Positions 36,263 through 45,949 are shown, counted from the first letter of the stretch. The stretch is 64,000 bases of DNA from PXAP01 sp964421595 (GCA_964421595.1 CAYQXY010000008.1:1-64000); one strand, 5' to 3'. Notes: generated from the sequence alone by a model not told the origin. Made by a program: numbers and translations.

Positions 36263-37897
36263 ATGAAGCCACTTGTTCTTGCCTCGTTAACCCTTGCAAC
36301 AGTTCAGATATCCGGATGCGGCAGTCAGCAGACAGAAGAATACAAACGTCCCAATATCCTTTTTGCCATTAGCGACGATCAGTCATTCGGGCATACCAGC
36401 TTTTCCGGGAGTAATTTTATCAATACTCCTGCATTTGACCGTGTGGCTGGTGAAGGGATATATTTTGCAAACGCCTTTGCCGGCTCGCCAGGGTGCGCCC
36501 CTTCCCGTAGCGCTTTAGTTACAGGCCGCTATCACTGGCAAAATGAACATTCAGGACAGCATGCATCTTCCTGGATGAAGAAACATGTACCATTTGTAGA
36601 TCTGCTCAACACAAACGGATATGTTACAGGTCGTACGGGGAAAGGGGTTTCCCCTTTCCGTTATGCACGTGATGAGAATGATTCATTATGGCGTGAAACA
36701 GATGCCGGCGGAATTGCACACAGTAATATACGATATGAGCCCGGGACGCCAGGTGATGAAAGAACAGCTGACCTGATCAGCCTGGTGAATTATTTTGAAA
36801 ACTTCAAATATTTCATGGAAAATGTGAGGGACGATAAACCGTTTTTCTTTTGGTATGGCGCCAGTGAACCGCACCGTAATTATGAACAGGATTCCTGGAA
36901 ACGAACTGATAAGAAACTGCCAGATGTCGATCTTCCCGGGTTTTTTCCTGACCATGAAATTGTAAGGGGAGATATGCTTGATTATGCAGTGGAGATTGAA
37001 TGGTTTGATATGCATTTGGAACGGATGCTGAATTACCTGGAAGAAATCGGAGAACTTGACAATACTGTAGTAATTGTTACCTCCGATAATGGAATGCCAT
37101 TTCCACGGGCTAAAGCCAACTGTTATGAATATGGTATTCATGTACCTCTTGCCATCAGGTTTCCAAATGAGTTTCCCGGTGGAAGAGTCGTAGAAGATCT
37201 GGTAAGTTTTTCAGATTTTGCACCAACTTTTCTGGAATTAACCCAAACCAGTCCGGAGGGAATGTTGCCGGTTTCCGGGAAGAGTTTTTTACACATCCTG
37301 CGATCAAAAAAGCAGGGAATAGTTGATGAATCCAAAGAATATGTTTTTGCAGGCCGGGAGCGCCATTCCTCTTCAAGATATCTCAACTGGGGCTATCCGC
37401 AACGGGCAATCCGCAGCAGGGACCATCTTCTGATCTGGAATATGAAGCCCGAACGCTGGCCTGCGGGAGCACCACAGCGAATAAAACCAGATACAAAAGA
37501 TGAGCTTTTTCCCATGTACGGGATCGATGAAAATGGAGTACACCATTCAGAGTGGGCATTTACCGACATAGATGCAGCACCCACAAAATCCTATATTATT
37601 GAAAATATGGAGGATGAGGCCGTAAGGTCCTATTTTGACTGGACACATGCCAAACGCCCTGAATTTGAGCTTTTTGACATAAATAACGATCCCTACAACC
37701 TTACCAACCTTTCAGGAAATCCGGCTTACGCTCAAGTGGAGAAGGAGTTGAAAGATGCTTTGCTTCAGGAACTCACAAATTCCGGCGATCCGCGTGTAGT
37801 CGGACCCGACAAGGAAATATTTGATTCTTACATCCGTTACAGTCCGATACGTGAATTTCCGGAACCGGACCGGAGCAACTTTCCCGAGAAGAACTGA
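36263..37897 (+). CDS. Sulfatase lipoprotein, N-sulfoglucosamine-sulfohydrolase-like (CAPSR)
   Basis: The lipobox is ISGC (Cys19). The 544-residue S1 sulfatase has AISDDQSFGHTSFSGSNF at the metal site, Cys78 in GSPGCAPSRSALVTGRYHW, TGRTGKGVSPF in place of the common GKWHLG, and VIVTSDNGMPFPRAKANCYE. The SDNGMPFPRAK block and the CAPSRSAL context resemble heparan-N-sulfatase (sulfamidase)-like enzymes, though such relatives in Bacteroidota often act on other glycans. The C-terminal NDPYNLTNL motif is typical of S1 enzymes. It converges on the sulfatase gene at 37937. Confidence 0.92.
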   Translation: MKPLVLASLTLATVQISGCGSQQTEEYKRPNILFAISDDQSFGHTSFSGSNFINTPAFDRVAGEGIYFANAFAGSPGCAPSRSALVTGRYHWQNEHSGQHASSWMKKHVPFVDLLNTNGYVTGRTGKGVSPFRYARDENDSLWRETDAGGIAHSNIRYEPGTPGDERTADLISLVNYFENFKYFMENVRDDKPFFFWYGASEPHRNYEQDSWKRTDKKLPDVDLPGFFPDHEIVRGDMLDYAVEIEWFDMHLERMLNYLEEIGELDNTVVIVTSDNGMPFPRAKANCYEYGIHVPLAIRFPNEFPGGRVVEDLVSFSDFAPTFLELTQTSPEGMLPVSGKSFLHILRSKKQGIVDESKEYVFAGRERHSSSRYLNWGYPQRAIRSRDHLLIWNMKPERWPAGAPQRIKPDTKDELFPMYGIDENGVHHSEWAFTDIDAAPTKSYIIENMEDEAVRSYFDWTHAKRPEFELFDINNDPYNLTNLSGNPAYAQVEKELKDALLQELTNSGDPRVVGPDKEIFDSYIRYSPIREFPEPDRSNFPEKN

Positions 37898-37936
37898 CGC
37901 GATTCAACGGGTCATATTATCAACCATGTAAGGTCA

Positions 37937-39466
37937 TCATAATTGAATGATGTCATCAAGCAGTCCTCTTGTTTCAGTCAAAATTTCAGGATTGTCGGAT
38001 GCAATATTGATCGTTTCTCCCGGATCACTATTCAGATCATATAGCTGTTCCTCAGCTTTAAACCCGGTTTCAATCCCGGTACCCCAGGGAACAAGTTCAG
38101 GGCCATCATGGGCAGAAATATATTTATAACCATCATTCCTGACATATGTGAGAACATTCTGAATTGCTTCCTGAACCAATCCATCACGCCCATTCAAATC
38201 TTTCCCAATCAGGGCATCCCAGTGGTCCCTGCTGTCCTTTGCATCTATAGAATTGAATTCCTGTCCGGTAAAAGCGGCAAATGAAGCCAGCATGTCCACC
38301 TGGCTGAACAAGGCAGGGGAAACACTTCCCTTCTCAACCCTGCCTGGCCATTTGACGATCATAGGTACCCGGGTCCCTGCTTCAAAAGCGCTGTACTTTC
38401 CTCCCCTGAGCTCTCCCCATGGCTCATGATCACCTATCTTCTCAACGGCATAATCCACATACCCGTCATCCAGTACCGGTCCGTTATCAGAAGAGAAGAT
38501 AACCATAGTATTTCCGGCCAGTCCCCGCTCTTCCAATGCCTCCATTAATGCACCCACCTGCCAGTCAAGCTGCACAATCATATCTCCTCGTGGTCCGTAA
38601 GGTGTAATACCTTGAAAACGCTCATGAACGATTCGCGGAACATGGATATCAACAGGAGAATAATAAACAAAGAACGGATCTCCTTTAGTTTCATCAATAA
38701 AATTTATTGCTTTTTCGATGAGCACATCAGCAATATCTTCATCTCTCCACAAAGCAGACTCACCGCCCTGCATATAGCCAATACGACTTATACCGTTGGT
38801 AATGGTATGGTTGTGGCCATGTGACCACATCATCTTCAGTAATTCAGGGTTATCCCTGCCTGTTGGGCGATCACTGATATTTTCCTGAAAACTAACCTTT
38901 ATTGGATCGTCCGCATCCAGGTTTGCAACAACATGGTTATCAATATAAACCGTCGGCACCCGGTCATTGGTAGCCGGTATAAGCCAGGAGTAATCAAAGC
39001 CTATCTCTAGTGGGCCTGGTGTTATCTTGCCGTTCCAGTCGGGTCCGTCATCGCCTCCAAGGCCGAGATGCCATTTTCCTATGACAGAAGTACGGTATCC
39101 GGCACGCTGCATAACAGATGGCCATGTTTCTTTCCCTGGAAGAACAAGTGCCGGAGCATCTCCTCTGGCCACACCTGTCCCCGGCTGACGCCAGGCATAT
39201 TCTCCTGTCAGCAAGGAGAATCTGGATGGTGTACAGGTAGCTGCAGTGGTATATGCATTGGTGAACATAATCCCGTCCCGGGCCAGTTGATCTATATTGG
39301 GAGTTGGAACTTTCCCTCCGTAAATACCAATATCACCATAGCCTATATCATCGGAGTAAATCACAATGACATTAGGCCTGTCTTCTGATGCGTCATTCCT
39401 TGCACTCTGCTGCGCACATGAACTCACGAGCCCTGCAGTAATCAGTGGATATAAAAAAACCTTCAT
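37937..39466 (-). CDS. Sulfatase lipoprotein (CTPSR)
   Basis: The lipobox is VSSC (Cys17). The 509-residue S1 sulfatase has IYSDDIGYGDIGIYG, formylglycine site Cys78 in AATCTPSRFSLLTGEYAWR, IGKWHLGLGGDDGPDWNGKI, and VIFSSDNGPVLDDGYVD. The long insert with FDYSWLIPATNDRVPTVYID is characteristic of a sulfatase branch common in marine glycan loci. It is last in a minus-strand run that starts near 45728, and its end lies 39 bases from the convergent + strand sulfatase. Confidence 0.93.
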   Translation of the reverse strand: MKVFLYPLITAGLVSSCAQQSARNDASEDRPNVIVIYSDDIGYGDIGIYGGKVPTPNIDQLARDGIMFTNAYTTAATCTPSRFSLLTGEYAWRQPGTGVARGDAPALVLPGKETWPSVMQRAGYRTSVIGKWHLGLGGDDGPDWNGKITPGPLEIGFDYSWLIPATNDRVPTVYIDNHVVANLDADDPIKVSFQENISDRPTGRDNPELLKMMWSHGHNHTITNGISRIGYMQGGESALWRDEDIADVLIEKAINFIDETKGDPFFVYYSPVDIHVPRIVHERFQGITPYGPRGDMIVQLDWQVGALMEALEERGLAGNTMVIFSSDNGPVLDDGYVDYAVEKIGDHEPWGELRGGKYSAFEAGTRVPMIVKWPGRVEKGSVSPALFSQVDMLASFAAFTGQEFNSIDAKDSRDHWDALIGKDLNGRDGLVQEAIQNVLTYVRNDGYKYISAHDGPELVPWGTGIETGFKAEEQLYDLNSDPGETINIASDNPEILTETRGLLDDIIQL

Positions 39467-39519
39467 AATTAATTAAATATTAGATGTTTAAGCTTTAAAT
39501 GTATTTACTGATTATTAAA

Positions 39520-40395
39520 CTAAGGCATATTAGGGTTTTCAGGTAATCCATGACGTTTGAAAAAATCAGCAGGTGGCTCTAATAAAGGGGTCGTGTGATC
39601 GAATTCCCTTCCCAGATTCTCATAATTTTGCCTTCTCGCCCGGATATCATCATATAATTCCATATATGCAATTTGTCCTACCCTTACAGCCACCCTTCGG
39701 GGCACAACTACAACCCCGTCTGAATTGGCAACAACTATATCGCCCGGGTGAACCAATACACCGCCTACTACAACAGGTGTTTGAACATCGATTATTTCAT
39801 TCCTGCCTATTCTCTCTCCACGACCTCTTTTATAGTAATTTGTATATACAGGATTCTTTTGAAGTATTATTTCATCTATATCCCTTATACCTCCGGCTGT
39901 AACTAATCCAACAGCCCCATTTTCCTGCCAGTCCATAATGTTTTTAGAACCTGTAGTGCCGGTATCATTGTCATCTTTATTATCCATAACAATTACGGAT
40001 CCTGGCTTTATGTACTCTCCGAAAGGTTCAGTTGACAACTGGGAATACCACATTCCTCTCCACTTGCGATACTCCTGATAGTTTTCAGGATTTGTAAGAT
40101 CAGCACCAGGATGCATTGGTCTGTTGGTAGGACCATACCTTACTGTTACAGCTATACCGGAAAATGCATGACTCATATCATTCACATCACGCCACAAAGG
40201 AGATATTTCCGGATCCATGACTCCTACATCCATATATCCACAAGTAACCATTCCATCTACAACATCAGTTACTCTGGCTCCCTTATATAATTCCAGCAAT
40301 ACCTCATCAGACACATCTTGCTGACCAATGGCTAATTGGCCGCACAATAAATATGCTAAAATTCCAGAAATAGTTATGATAAATTGTTTTTTCAT
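39520..40395 (-). CDS. Secreted RraA-like protein, possible aldolase/decarboxylase
   Basis: The RraA/HMG-aldolase fold is clear: GARVTDVVDGM, an expanded middle, GSVIVMDNKDDNDTGTTGSK, then AVGLVTAGGIRDIDEI with the substrate-binding Arg171 and metal-binding Asp172 of the GxxRD motif. It ends with VHPGDIVVANSDGVVVVPRR. Relatives include 4-hydroxy-4-methyl-2-oxoglutarate aldolase, oxaloacetate decarboxylases and the RNase E inhibitor RraA, all cytoplasmic and about 160-230 residues. This one has a signal peptide (MKKQFIITISGILAYLLCGQ) and is longer (291 residues), so it should act in the periplasm, where an RNase E role is ruled out. Processing of an oxidised sugar fragment is inferred. Confidence 0.85.
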   Translation of the reverse strand: MKKQFIITISGILAYLLCGQLAIGQQDVSDEVLLELYKGARVTDVVDGMVTCGYMDVGVMDPEISPLWRDVNDMSHAFSGIAVTVRYGPTNRPMHPGADLTNPENYQEYRKWRGMWYSQLSTEPFGEYIKPGSVIVMDNKDDNDTGTTGSKNIMDWQENGAVGLVTAGGIRDIDEIILQKNPVYTNYYKRGRGERIGRNEIIDVQTPVVVGGVLVHPGDIVVANSDGVVVVPRRVAVRVGQIAYMELYDDIRARRQNYENLGREFDHTTPLLEPPADFFKRHGLPENPNMP

Positions 40396-40533
40396 AAAAA
40401 AAATTTAATGGTTATATTAATTCCGGATACATTATCTAATAACCTCATTATATTTTATTCACAGCCGGCGGAGGTTTCAGTGAAGTCATAAATTTACACT
40501 GAAATAAGCTTAAGGAGATAAATAGTTTCATTC

Positions 40534-41586
40534 TTAAGGTCTTTCTGCAATTTCATAATTATCAATTGCATTAAAAAAATCATTAATTATACCGTAAATG
40601 TCAAACCACTCCCAGACAATGATCTTCCTTTCATTTTCAGGCCTTTCAACCCACTGACCGTCAGTGAAAACAGGTGCAGGGTGCTCATAGCTTTCAGCCC
40701 ATTCAGGATTTTTCACTATTGCAACAGCGGCCTGATCGAACAATGGTCTTGCAGGAGGAGAGCCCTCCATTCTGTAATTCTCGAACAGGTTTACGGAATA
40801 ATCACCCCAATTGTCGAACTGCCCACCGTGTCGGCCTGTTATGGGCTCTGATATTCTTGGGCCTTTGCCCGGCATCCTGTGAAGTATCTGTGCCTGTGTA
40901 ACACTCACCGCAGTTGTGCCGGACGGCTCGCCGTACCGGACTGTTACCATCTCAAATGGGACATCCACGTCAAGTATGTAATTCATAGCTGGAATATCAT
41001 GATTCTGGTTATGTTCACCTGGCTTGGGATAATTTGAGCCTAACCATACTATCCTTATGTTTTCAGCAATGGCGGGCTCTTTTTTGAGGGCAAGTGCGAT
41101 ATTGGTCAGTTTGCCGACCGGTAGCAGTATAAGTTCCTGTCCACGATCCCTGAGGGCTTGTTCAATAATAAAATCAACTGCTTCATGTCCGTCAAATTCA
41201 GGAGAATCCAGGTAACCTTTTATCTCTTCAAAAGAACCGTTTGCACCTTTATATAGCGGTATATCTCCATATACAGTAGATAACCTCATAATTCGTTCTG
41301 CTTCTTCATAGTCTCTGTCTACATGGCCAATTGTTTTATTGACAGTGACACCTTCAACAGCGAAAACGTCGCCACTAAAAAGAAGATAGGCCAATGCGTG
41401 CTGGTCGTCAATTTCGTTATTTGCATCTGTATCAAAAATAACGTGATGCCTGAATGTATTTTCCTGAGATTGCTCAACAGTTTCTGTACATGAGACTAGA
41501 GCAAATACCGGGATAATGATTAATACCTTAAATATTAGAGGCCAGAGTGGCAAAGGTTTGATTTGATTGAAGTTTTTTATTTTCAT
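40534..41586 (-). CDS. Nucleoside-hydrolase-fold lipoprotein
   Basis: The lipobox is VSC (Cys33), after a long hydrophobic signal. VIFDTDANNEIDDQHALAYL (Asp52, Asp54, Asp60, Asp61) is the calcium-binding signature of the inosine-uridine nucleoside hydrolase superfamily, slightly altered from DTDPGIDDALA. ILLPVGKLTNIALALKK and a C-terminal region follow. Characterised members cleave N-glycosidic bonds of ribonucleosides with Ca2+. An exported version beside an RraA-like protein and sulfatases suggests a different or scavenging substrate. It sits in the minus-strand run 138 bases from the RraA-like gene. Confidence 0.87.
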   Translation of the reverse strand: MKIKNFNQIKPLPLWPLIFKVLIIIPVFALVSCTETVEQSQENTFRHHVIFDTDANNEIDDQHALAYLLFSGDVFAVEGVTVNKTIGHVDRDYEEAERIMRLSTVYGDIPLYKGANGSFEEIKGYLDSPEFDGHEAVDFIIEQALRDRGQELILLPVGKLTNIALALKKEPAIAENIRIVWLGSNYPKPGEHNQNHDIPAMNYILDVDVPFEMVTVRYGEPSGTTAVSVTQAQILHRMPGKGPRISEPITGRHGGQFDNWGDYSVNLFENYRMEGSPPARPLFDQAAVAIVKNPEWAESYEHPAPVFTDGQWVERPENERKIIVWEWFDIYGIINDFFNAIDNYEIAERP

Positions 41587-41765
41587 AGTTTAAGGTTTTG
41601 TCCTATTATTGAATTATTATGCAGATCGGATTACCTTTCTTCCAATCGAAGGGATTATGGAAAGGCAATATCGTTAAAATATTTACTAAATTCAATAGAC
41701 TGGTTTTTGTTTATATTCTCATCGCAAAAAAACGACCGGATTAGGATGTATTTAAGTCATATGAT

Positions 41766-41783
41766 TTTTCGGAAACGGATCGG
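41766..41783. promoter_or_regulatory. Possible degenerate LacI-type operator half-site
   Basis: TTTTCGGAAACG (41766-41777) repeats exactly the 12-base left half of the operators at 3953-3997. The right half is GATCGG instead of TTTCCGG, so the palindrome is broken. It lies 180 bases upstream of the nucleoside-hydrolase gene. It could be a decayed operator or chance. Confidence 0.3.
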
Positions 41784-41815
41784 CAAATTGACGAATGATC
41801 ATCATATATTTTAAT

Positions 41816-43384
41816 CTATTCTGATTCCACCTCAAATCTTCTCTGAACATTAATATAATTATTCTCCATCACAGTTGTCCGACCGGTATATTTATCTGCC
41901 ATATTATTAATCTCGGTAGGATCATCTTTCATATTATACAATTCCCATGGCTCGTCATTCTTCCTTACTATTTTCCAGTCACCTTCACGATACATCCTGA
42001 ATCTATCTGTCCAACCTGAAATAATAAACCCTGGATCTTCACGCTCTTGTCCCAGCAGGATGGGCATTAATGAGCTTCCCTGAAGTTTCTGGGGCTGGTG
42101 GCCGTTTATATTTTCAGGATATTCGATTCCTATGGCTTCCAGAATGGTAGGAAACAGATCAACAATATGTGCCGGCTGATGGCTAATACTTCCTGCCTGA
42201 ATTTTTGAAGGCCACCACATCAATGCATGCACAAGAGCTCCTCCTTCATGCCCGTACTGTTTGAAATACCTGAAAGGTGTATTGCTGGCATTGGACCAGG
42301 CCGTGGACTGGCATCTGTACCCATCGGGGTGCCCCGGCGGGTAATCAAAATCACTATTGGAATCATAAGGACAGGCACCATTATCAGTCAAATAAATTAT
42401 GATTGTGTTGTCCAGTTGGCCCTCATCTTCCAGTTTTTGCAAGACACGTCCTATGTTTTGATCCATATTGTCAATCATAGCTGCATACACGGCCATCTCC
42501 AGATCAAGCTCTTCTTTTTCCTTATCAGACAAGTCATCCCAGGGGCGGTATAGAGGAATCTTTGCCCTCCTTTCTTCATCTCCCCCGGGGTGCCCCCTGA
42601 ACTCATTCACATTTGAAGAGGGTGGACTGAGTACCACATCTTCAGAAATCAGTCCTATTTCTTTAAGACGTAGGAAGCGTTCCAGCCGTATCTGATCCCA
42701 TCCCTTAAGATAGGAACCACGGTATCTGGCAATATCTTCGGGCCTTGCCTGTAAGGGGTAATGCGGGGCATGATATCCCAGAAAGAGAAAAAACGGTTGA
42801 TCACGGCTGACAGGTTCATCCAGCCATCTTAAGGCATTGTCCGTAGCCGCATCCTCTTTATGGAAGGGCTTCTTTTCATGATAAATCTGATCAATACCCA
42901 CTTCTTCACCATTTAAAATAAATGGCCTTTGAAATTCCCCGGATGGTGGCTCAAAATACTCAGTGGTAGCCCAAAAGGTCAGTGACCGGTCATTCACATT
43001 GGCTGCGTAAGCGCTCTCCGGCACCCAGTTCATAAAATGCTCCTTTCCTGCATGTATAGCATAGTAACCCTGGTCACGCAGGATTTGAACAAAGTTAACG
43101 GCACGGTCACCACCCTGGTAGAGTCCGGTAAAAAGGGCAGATCTGGATGGTTCACATTTTGCTCCTGAATAGAAACGGGAAAACCTTACTCCTTCATATC
43201 CAAGCTTATCGATGTTGGGTGTATTGATCTCCGAACCAAAACAACCAATATCGGAGTAACCGGCATCATCCGACATAATTACAATTATATTGGGCAACTG
43301 ATTTTCAGCTTTCTCTACATTGCAAGAAAAAACACCCGCTCCCAAAGCAAGAAAAGCCATTGAATTCGGTGATATCATTTTCAT
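41816..43384 (-). CDS. Sulfatase lipoprotein (CEPSR)
   Basis: The start at 43384 gives a lipoprotein signal (GVFSC, Cys21). An in-frame ATG at 43459 would overlap the GH16 stop and precede no signal. The 522-residue S1 sulfatase has IMSDDAGYSDIGCFG and formylglycine site Cys77 in GAKCEPSRSALFTGLYQGG. AGKEHFMNW replaces the usual GKWHLG block, and IIYLTDNGACPYDSN provides the second metal ligands. The SxGAxCxPSR style with a His-rich loop is typical of arylsulfatase-A-like enzymes. It follows the GH16 gene by 37 bases, so co-transcription is likely. Confidence 0.92.
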   Translation of the reverse strand: MKMISPNSMAFLALGAGVFSCNVEKAENQLPNIIVIMSDDAGYSDIGCFGSEINTPNIDKLGYEGVRFSRFYSGAKCEPSRSALFTGLYQGGDRAVNFVQILRDQGYYAIHAGKEHFMNWVPESAYAANVNDRSLTFWATTEYFEPPSGEFQRPFILNGEEVGIDQIYHEKKPFHKEDAATDNALRWLDEPVSRDQPFFLFLGYHAPHYPLQARPEDIARYRGSYLKGWDQIRLERFLRLKEIGLISEDVVLSPPSSNVNEFRGHPGGDEERRAKIPLYRPWDDLSDKEKEELDLEMAVYAAMIDNMDQNIGRVLQKLEDEGQLDNTIIIYLTDNGACPYDSNSDFDYPPGHPDGYRCQSTAWSNASNTPFRYFKQYGHEGGALVHALMWWPSKIQAGSISHQPAHIVDLFPTILEAIGIEYPENINGHQPQKLQGSSLMPILLGQEREDPGFIISGWTDRFRMYREGDWKIVRKNDEPWELYNMKDDPTEINNMADKYTGRTTVMENNYINVQRRFEVESE

Positions 43385-43421
43385 ATTGATTCTTGATATT
43401 AAATGAACAATTCCACAACTT

Positions 43422-44297
43422 CTACTTATCCTGGTAAACCCTGACGTAGTCAACCTCATATTTTACCGGGAATTCAGTTCCTGAGGGATCACCCCCGTTG
43501 GAGCCAATTGCAAGATTAAGCAGGATATAATGAGGCTGGAGGAAGGGATTGAAACCGTCGGGATTTACTGTTTCGGCAACCGATACAGAATTCAATAAAA
43601 CATCGTCAAGATAAAGACTTATCGACTCCTCATCCCAGTCCATTCTCCAGATATGGAACTTATCTGCCCATTCGGGGTCAGCAGCAATAAAATCTGCGAG
43701 CGGGATTTTACGGTCAACCCATTCGGGTGTTCTTTCATCGGCCGACAACCAGGCAAAATTGGCCAGAATTGTAGGGACTCCCTCAACACGATACAGCTCC
43801 ATAATATCAATCTCACCATTTGCCGGCCACCTCCTGTCAACACCCAATGTCCATATTGCCGGCCAGTATCCCTTTACAGTGTCAATTCTGGCCCGTATCT
43901 CAAACCTGCCGAATTGCCATTCATGCAGTCCCCTTGTGTTAATGCTTGATGAAGTATATTCTGCATACTCAGCCGTGCGCCAGTCGTCGCTATCAGGATC
44001 GTAACGGGGATTCTCAATTTTCTCCCTTCTTCCTTCAATAACCAGCAGGCCATCTGTCACAGACGCATTATCCTCCTGATAAAACTGCAATTCCCGGTTT
44101 CTTACAAGGCCGTTTTCATATCTCCAGCTGGATGGATCAGGTTTACCATCATTGTTGAACTCTTCGTTCCATACTAGTTTCATGCCCGGTAATTCGGCCG
44201 GGGGACTATTATCGGGTTTGTAAGGATCAACCTGGTCTTTTTCTGAACACGACATGCATATTATGGCTAACAGCCCGGCTAGAATAAGGAATCTCAT
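43422..44297 (-). CDS. GH16 lipoprotein, beta-glucanase or galactanase-type
   Basis: The lipobox is CMSC (Cys17). The 291-residue jelly-roll enzyme opens with KLVWNEEFNNDGKPDPSSWR. The catalytic motif GEIDIMELYR has nucleophile Glu162, Asp164 and acid/base Glu167, so the ExDxxE signature is intact. Aromatic subsite residues occur in GYWPAIWTLG and FHIWRMDWDEESISLYLDD, and the C-terminus is VDYVRVYQ. The motif and surroundings resemble the laminarinase-like GH16_3 branch; agarases and porphyranases share the fold. It is the only clear endo-acting candidate of the minus-strand run and lies 15 bases after the sulfatase that leads this cluster. Confidence 0.94.
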   Translation of the reverse strand: MRFLILAGLLAIICMSCSEKDQVDPYKPDNSPPAELPGMKLVWNEEFNNDGKPDPSSWRYENGLVRNRELQFYQEDNASVTDGLLVIEGRREKIENPRYDPDSDDWRTAEYAEYTSSSINTRGLHEWQFGRFEIRARIDTVKGYWPAIWTLGVDRRWPANGEIDIMELYRVEGVPTILANFAWLSADERTPEWVDRKIPLADFIAADPEWADKFHIWRMDWDEESISLYLDDVLLNSVSVAETVNPDGFNPFLQPHYILLNLAIGSNGGDPSGTEFPVKYEVDYVRVYQDK

Positions 44298-44312
44298 TAT
44301 TATGAATTTTAG

Positions 44313-45728
44313 TTATTTTTCCAATTCAAGTTCATCGTTCATCTCCTTCTGAAGGTTTAAAAGATTAATGAATAACTCATTTCTTACATCCTCATAATCT
44401 GGATTATCTGAAAGATCATTCATCTCCAGGGGGTCATTCTCAAGGTCGAATAGCAATGTCTTATCTGCCTCAGGATAAACAATGAGTTTGAACCCGTCTT
44501 TCCTTATCATTCTTTGAAGGTCCATATAACAACCATAAATAGCATCGTAATATGATTCGGTTCTCTCCCCTCTTGCCAGATCCATAACACTATTAAAATC
44601 AACATATTCTGACTTTTCAATTCCCGCAATTTCAAGTGAAGAGGCCATAATATCCTGGTAATAGATATCGGCACTTACTTTATTGTTTCCAGGGATATCA
44701 GGACCCGAAACTATAAACGGAACACGAATACTATGATCATACATATTTTGTTTCCCTAAAAGGCCATGCTGGCCAACTGCCAGTCCGTGATCGGAAGTAA
44801 AGAAAATATACGTGTTATCATCTTTACCTGATTTCTCAAGTTCATCCAGTATAATGCCAACCTGCTCATCCAAATGGGTGATGATAGCATAATACTCCTG
44901 CCGGTTTACCTTTACGGCATATTCCGTACGCGGAAAAGGAGCGAGCCGTTCATCCCGCAGGTTTTCCCCGCTGCCCATCTCTTCCCTGTAGGGATAACGG
45001 GGTTGAAAATTTTCGGGTACCGAAATATTCTCCAGAGGATACATATCAACAAACTCTTTTGGTGACTGTCTGGGATCATGAGGAGCATTGAAGGCAAGGT
45101 ACATAAAAAATGGCTTGTCAGACTCCCCGGCGCTATTTATAAATGACACCGCATCTTCAGCCACCACTTCACTCCAGTGAGTGCCTCCTTCCCAGAAACC
45201 TCCCCATTTTTCATCCCAGGGCTGCCATATGGTGTCATTTTCATTTAGCGGACGGTTATACCCTTCGGGAAAGTCCTCAGGCATTCCCGGCCTCACATTT
45301 TTTACATGATCAAAAACATCGAGGGGATCTCTTTTTACATGCCACTTCCCTGTAAAATACGTTTCATAACCTGCCTGTTGCATAAGATTGCCCCACATGG
45401 GACGGGATAATGGTTCATCCTGGTTCCTGTATTCATTTTCATATTGGTACGCATCCCAGATAAATGAACCGGTAATCAGCATTGCTCTTGATGCAATGCA
45501 TACAGCCCCGTTCCAGGCACCCATATTATAGGCATGGGTAAATGTTGTACCATTTCTGGCAAGCCTGTCAAGATTGGGAGTTTTTACCTCTCCATCCAAA
45601 TGACCCATTGCCTGGAAGCATTGATCATCGGCAAGGATTAAAATAATATTCGAAGGAGTTATTTCCTTTTCCACGGTTGTGCAACCGGATAAAATGGAAC
45701 TTCCTATTAGCAGATATGAAATTTTCAT
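44313..45728 (-). CDS. Sulfatase lipoprotein (CIASR)
   Basis: The lipobox is LSGC (Cys16). The 471-residue S1 sulfatase has ILADDQCFQAMGHLDG at the metal site. The formylglycine site is Cys77 in GAVCIASRAMLITGSFIW, a CxAxR type rather than CxPxR. TGKWHVKRDPLD and YIFFTSDHGLAVGQHGLLGK complete the active site. The SDHGLAxGxHGLLGKQNMYDH block matches the large branch that includes choline-sulfatase-like and polysaccharide sulfatases. It is the first gene of the minus-strand run, and its promoter should lie in 45729-45890. Confidence 0.93.
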   Translation of the reverse strand: MKISYLLIGSSILSGCTTVEKEITPSNIILILADDQCFQAMGHLDGEVKTPNLDRLARNGTTFTHAYNMGAWNGAVCIASRAMLITGSFIWDAYQYENEYRNQDEPLSRPMWGNLMQQAGYETYFTGKWHVKRDPLDVFDHVKNVRPGMPEDFPEGYNRPLNENDTIWQPWDEKWGGFWEGGTHWSEVVAEDAVSFINSAGESDKPFFMYLAFNAPHDPRQSPKEFVDMYPLENISVPENFQPRYPYREEMGSGENLRDERLAPFPRTEYAVKVNRQEYYAIITHLDEQVGIILDELEKSGKDDNTYIFFTSDHGLAVGQHGLLGKQNMYDHSIRVPFIVSGPDIPGNNKVSADIYYQDIMASSLEIAGIEKSEYVDFNSVMDLARGERTESYYDAIYGCYMDLQRMIRKDGFKLIVYPEADKTLLFDLENDPLEMNDLSDNPDYEDVRNELFINLLNLQKEMNDELELEK

Positions 45729-45905
45729 AAGTTATTGTAAGTTAAAGATAACTGTTATACATCTTTTCGATTCCAGGAAAAGATATTTATGGTTTAACTG
45801 GCACATATTTTCGCTGGTCAACAAAAACCGTTTTTTTTCAAAATAAATGTAAACAAAAAACTATAATATTAATTTATGTTTAACATTAATCTTTGTCAGA
45901 GATAC

Positions 45906-45913
45906 TATCTTTG
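45906..45913 (+). promoter_or_regulatory. Bacteroidota -7 promoter element before the PHP gene
   Basis: TATCTTTG at 45906-45913 fits the TAnnTTTG element. It lies 37 bases upstream of the ATG at 45950 and downstream of the alternative start at 45893, which argues for 45950. A consensus TTTG at the ideal -33 distance was not found. Confidence 0.5.
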
Positions 45914-45949
45914 AAAAATAAATATTGTAAATCTTTAAAAATACCTCCA

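Noticed and set aside
43385..43459. N-terminal extension of the CEPSR sulfatase
   Set aside because: It overlaps the GH16 stop and lacks a signal peptide; the ATG at 43384 gives a proper lipoprotein signal.
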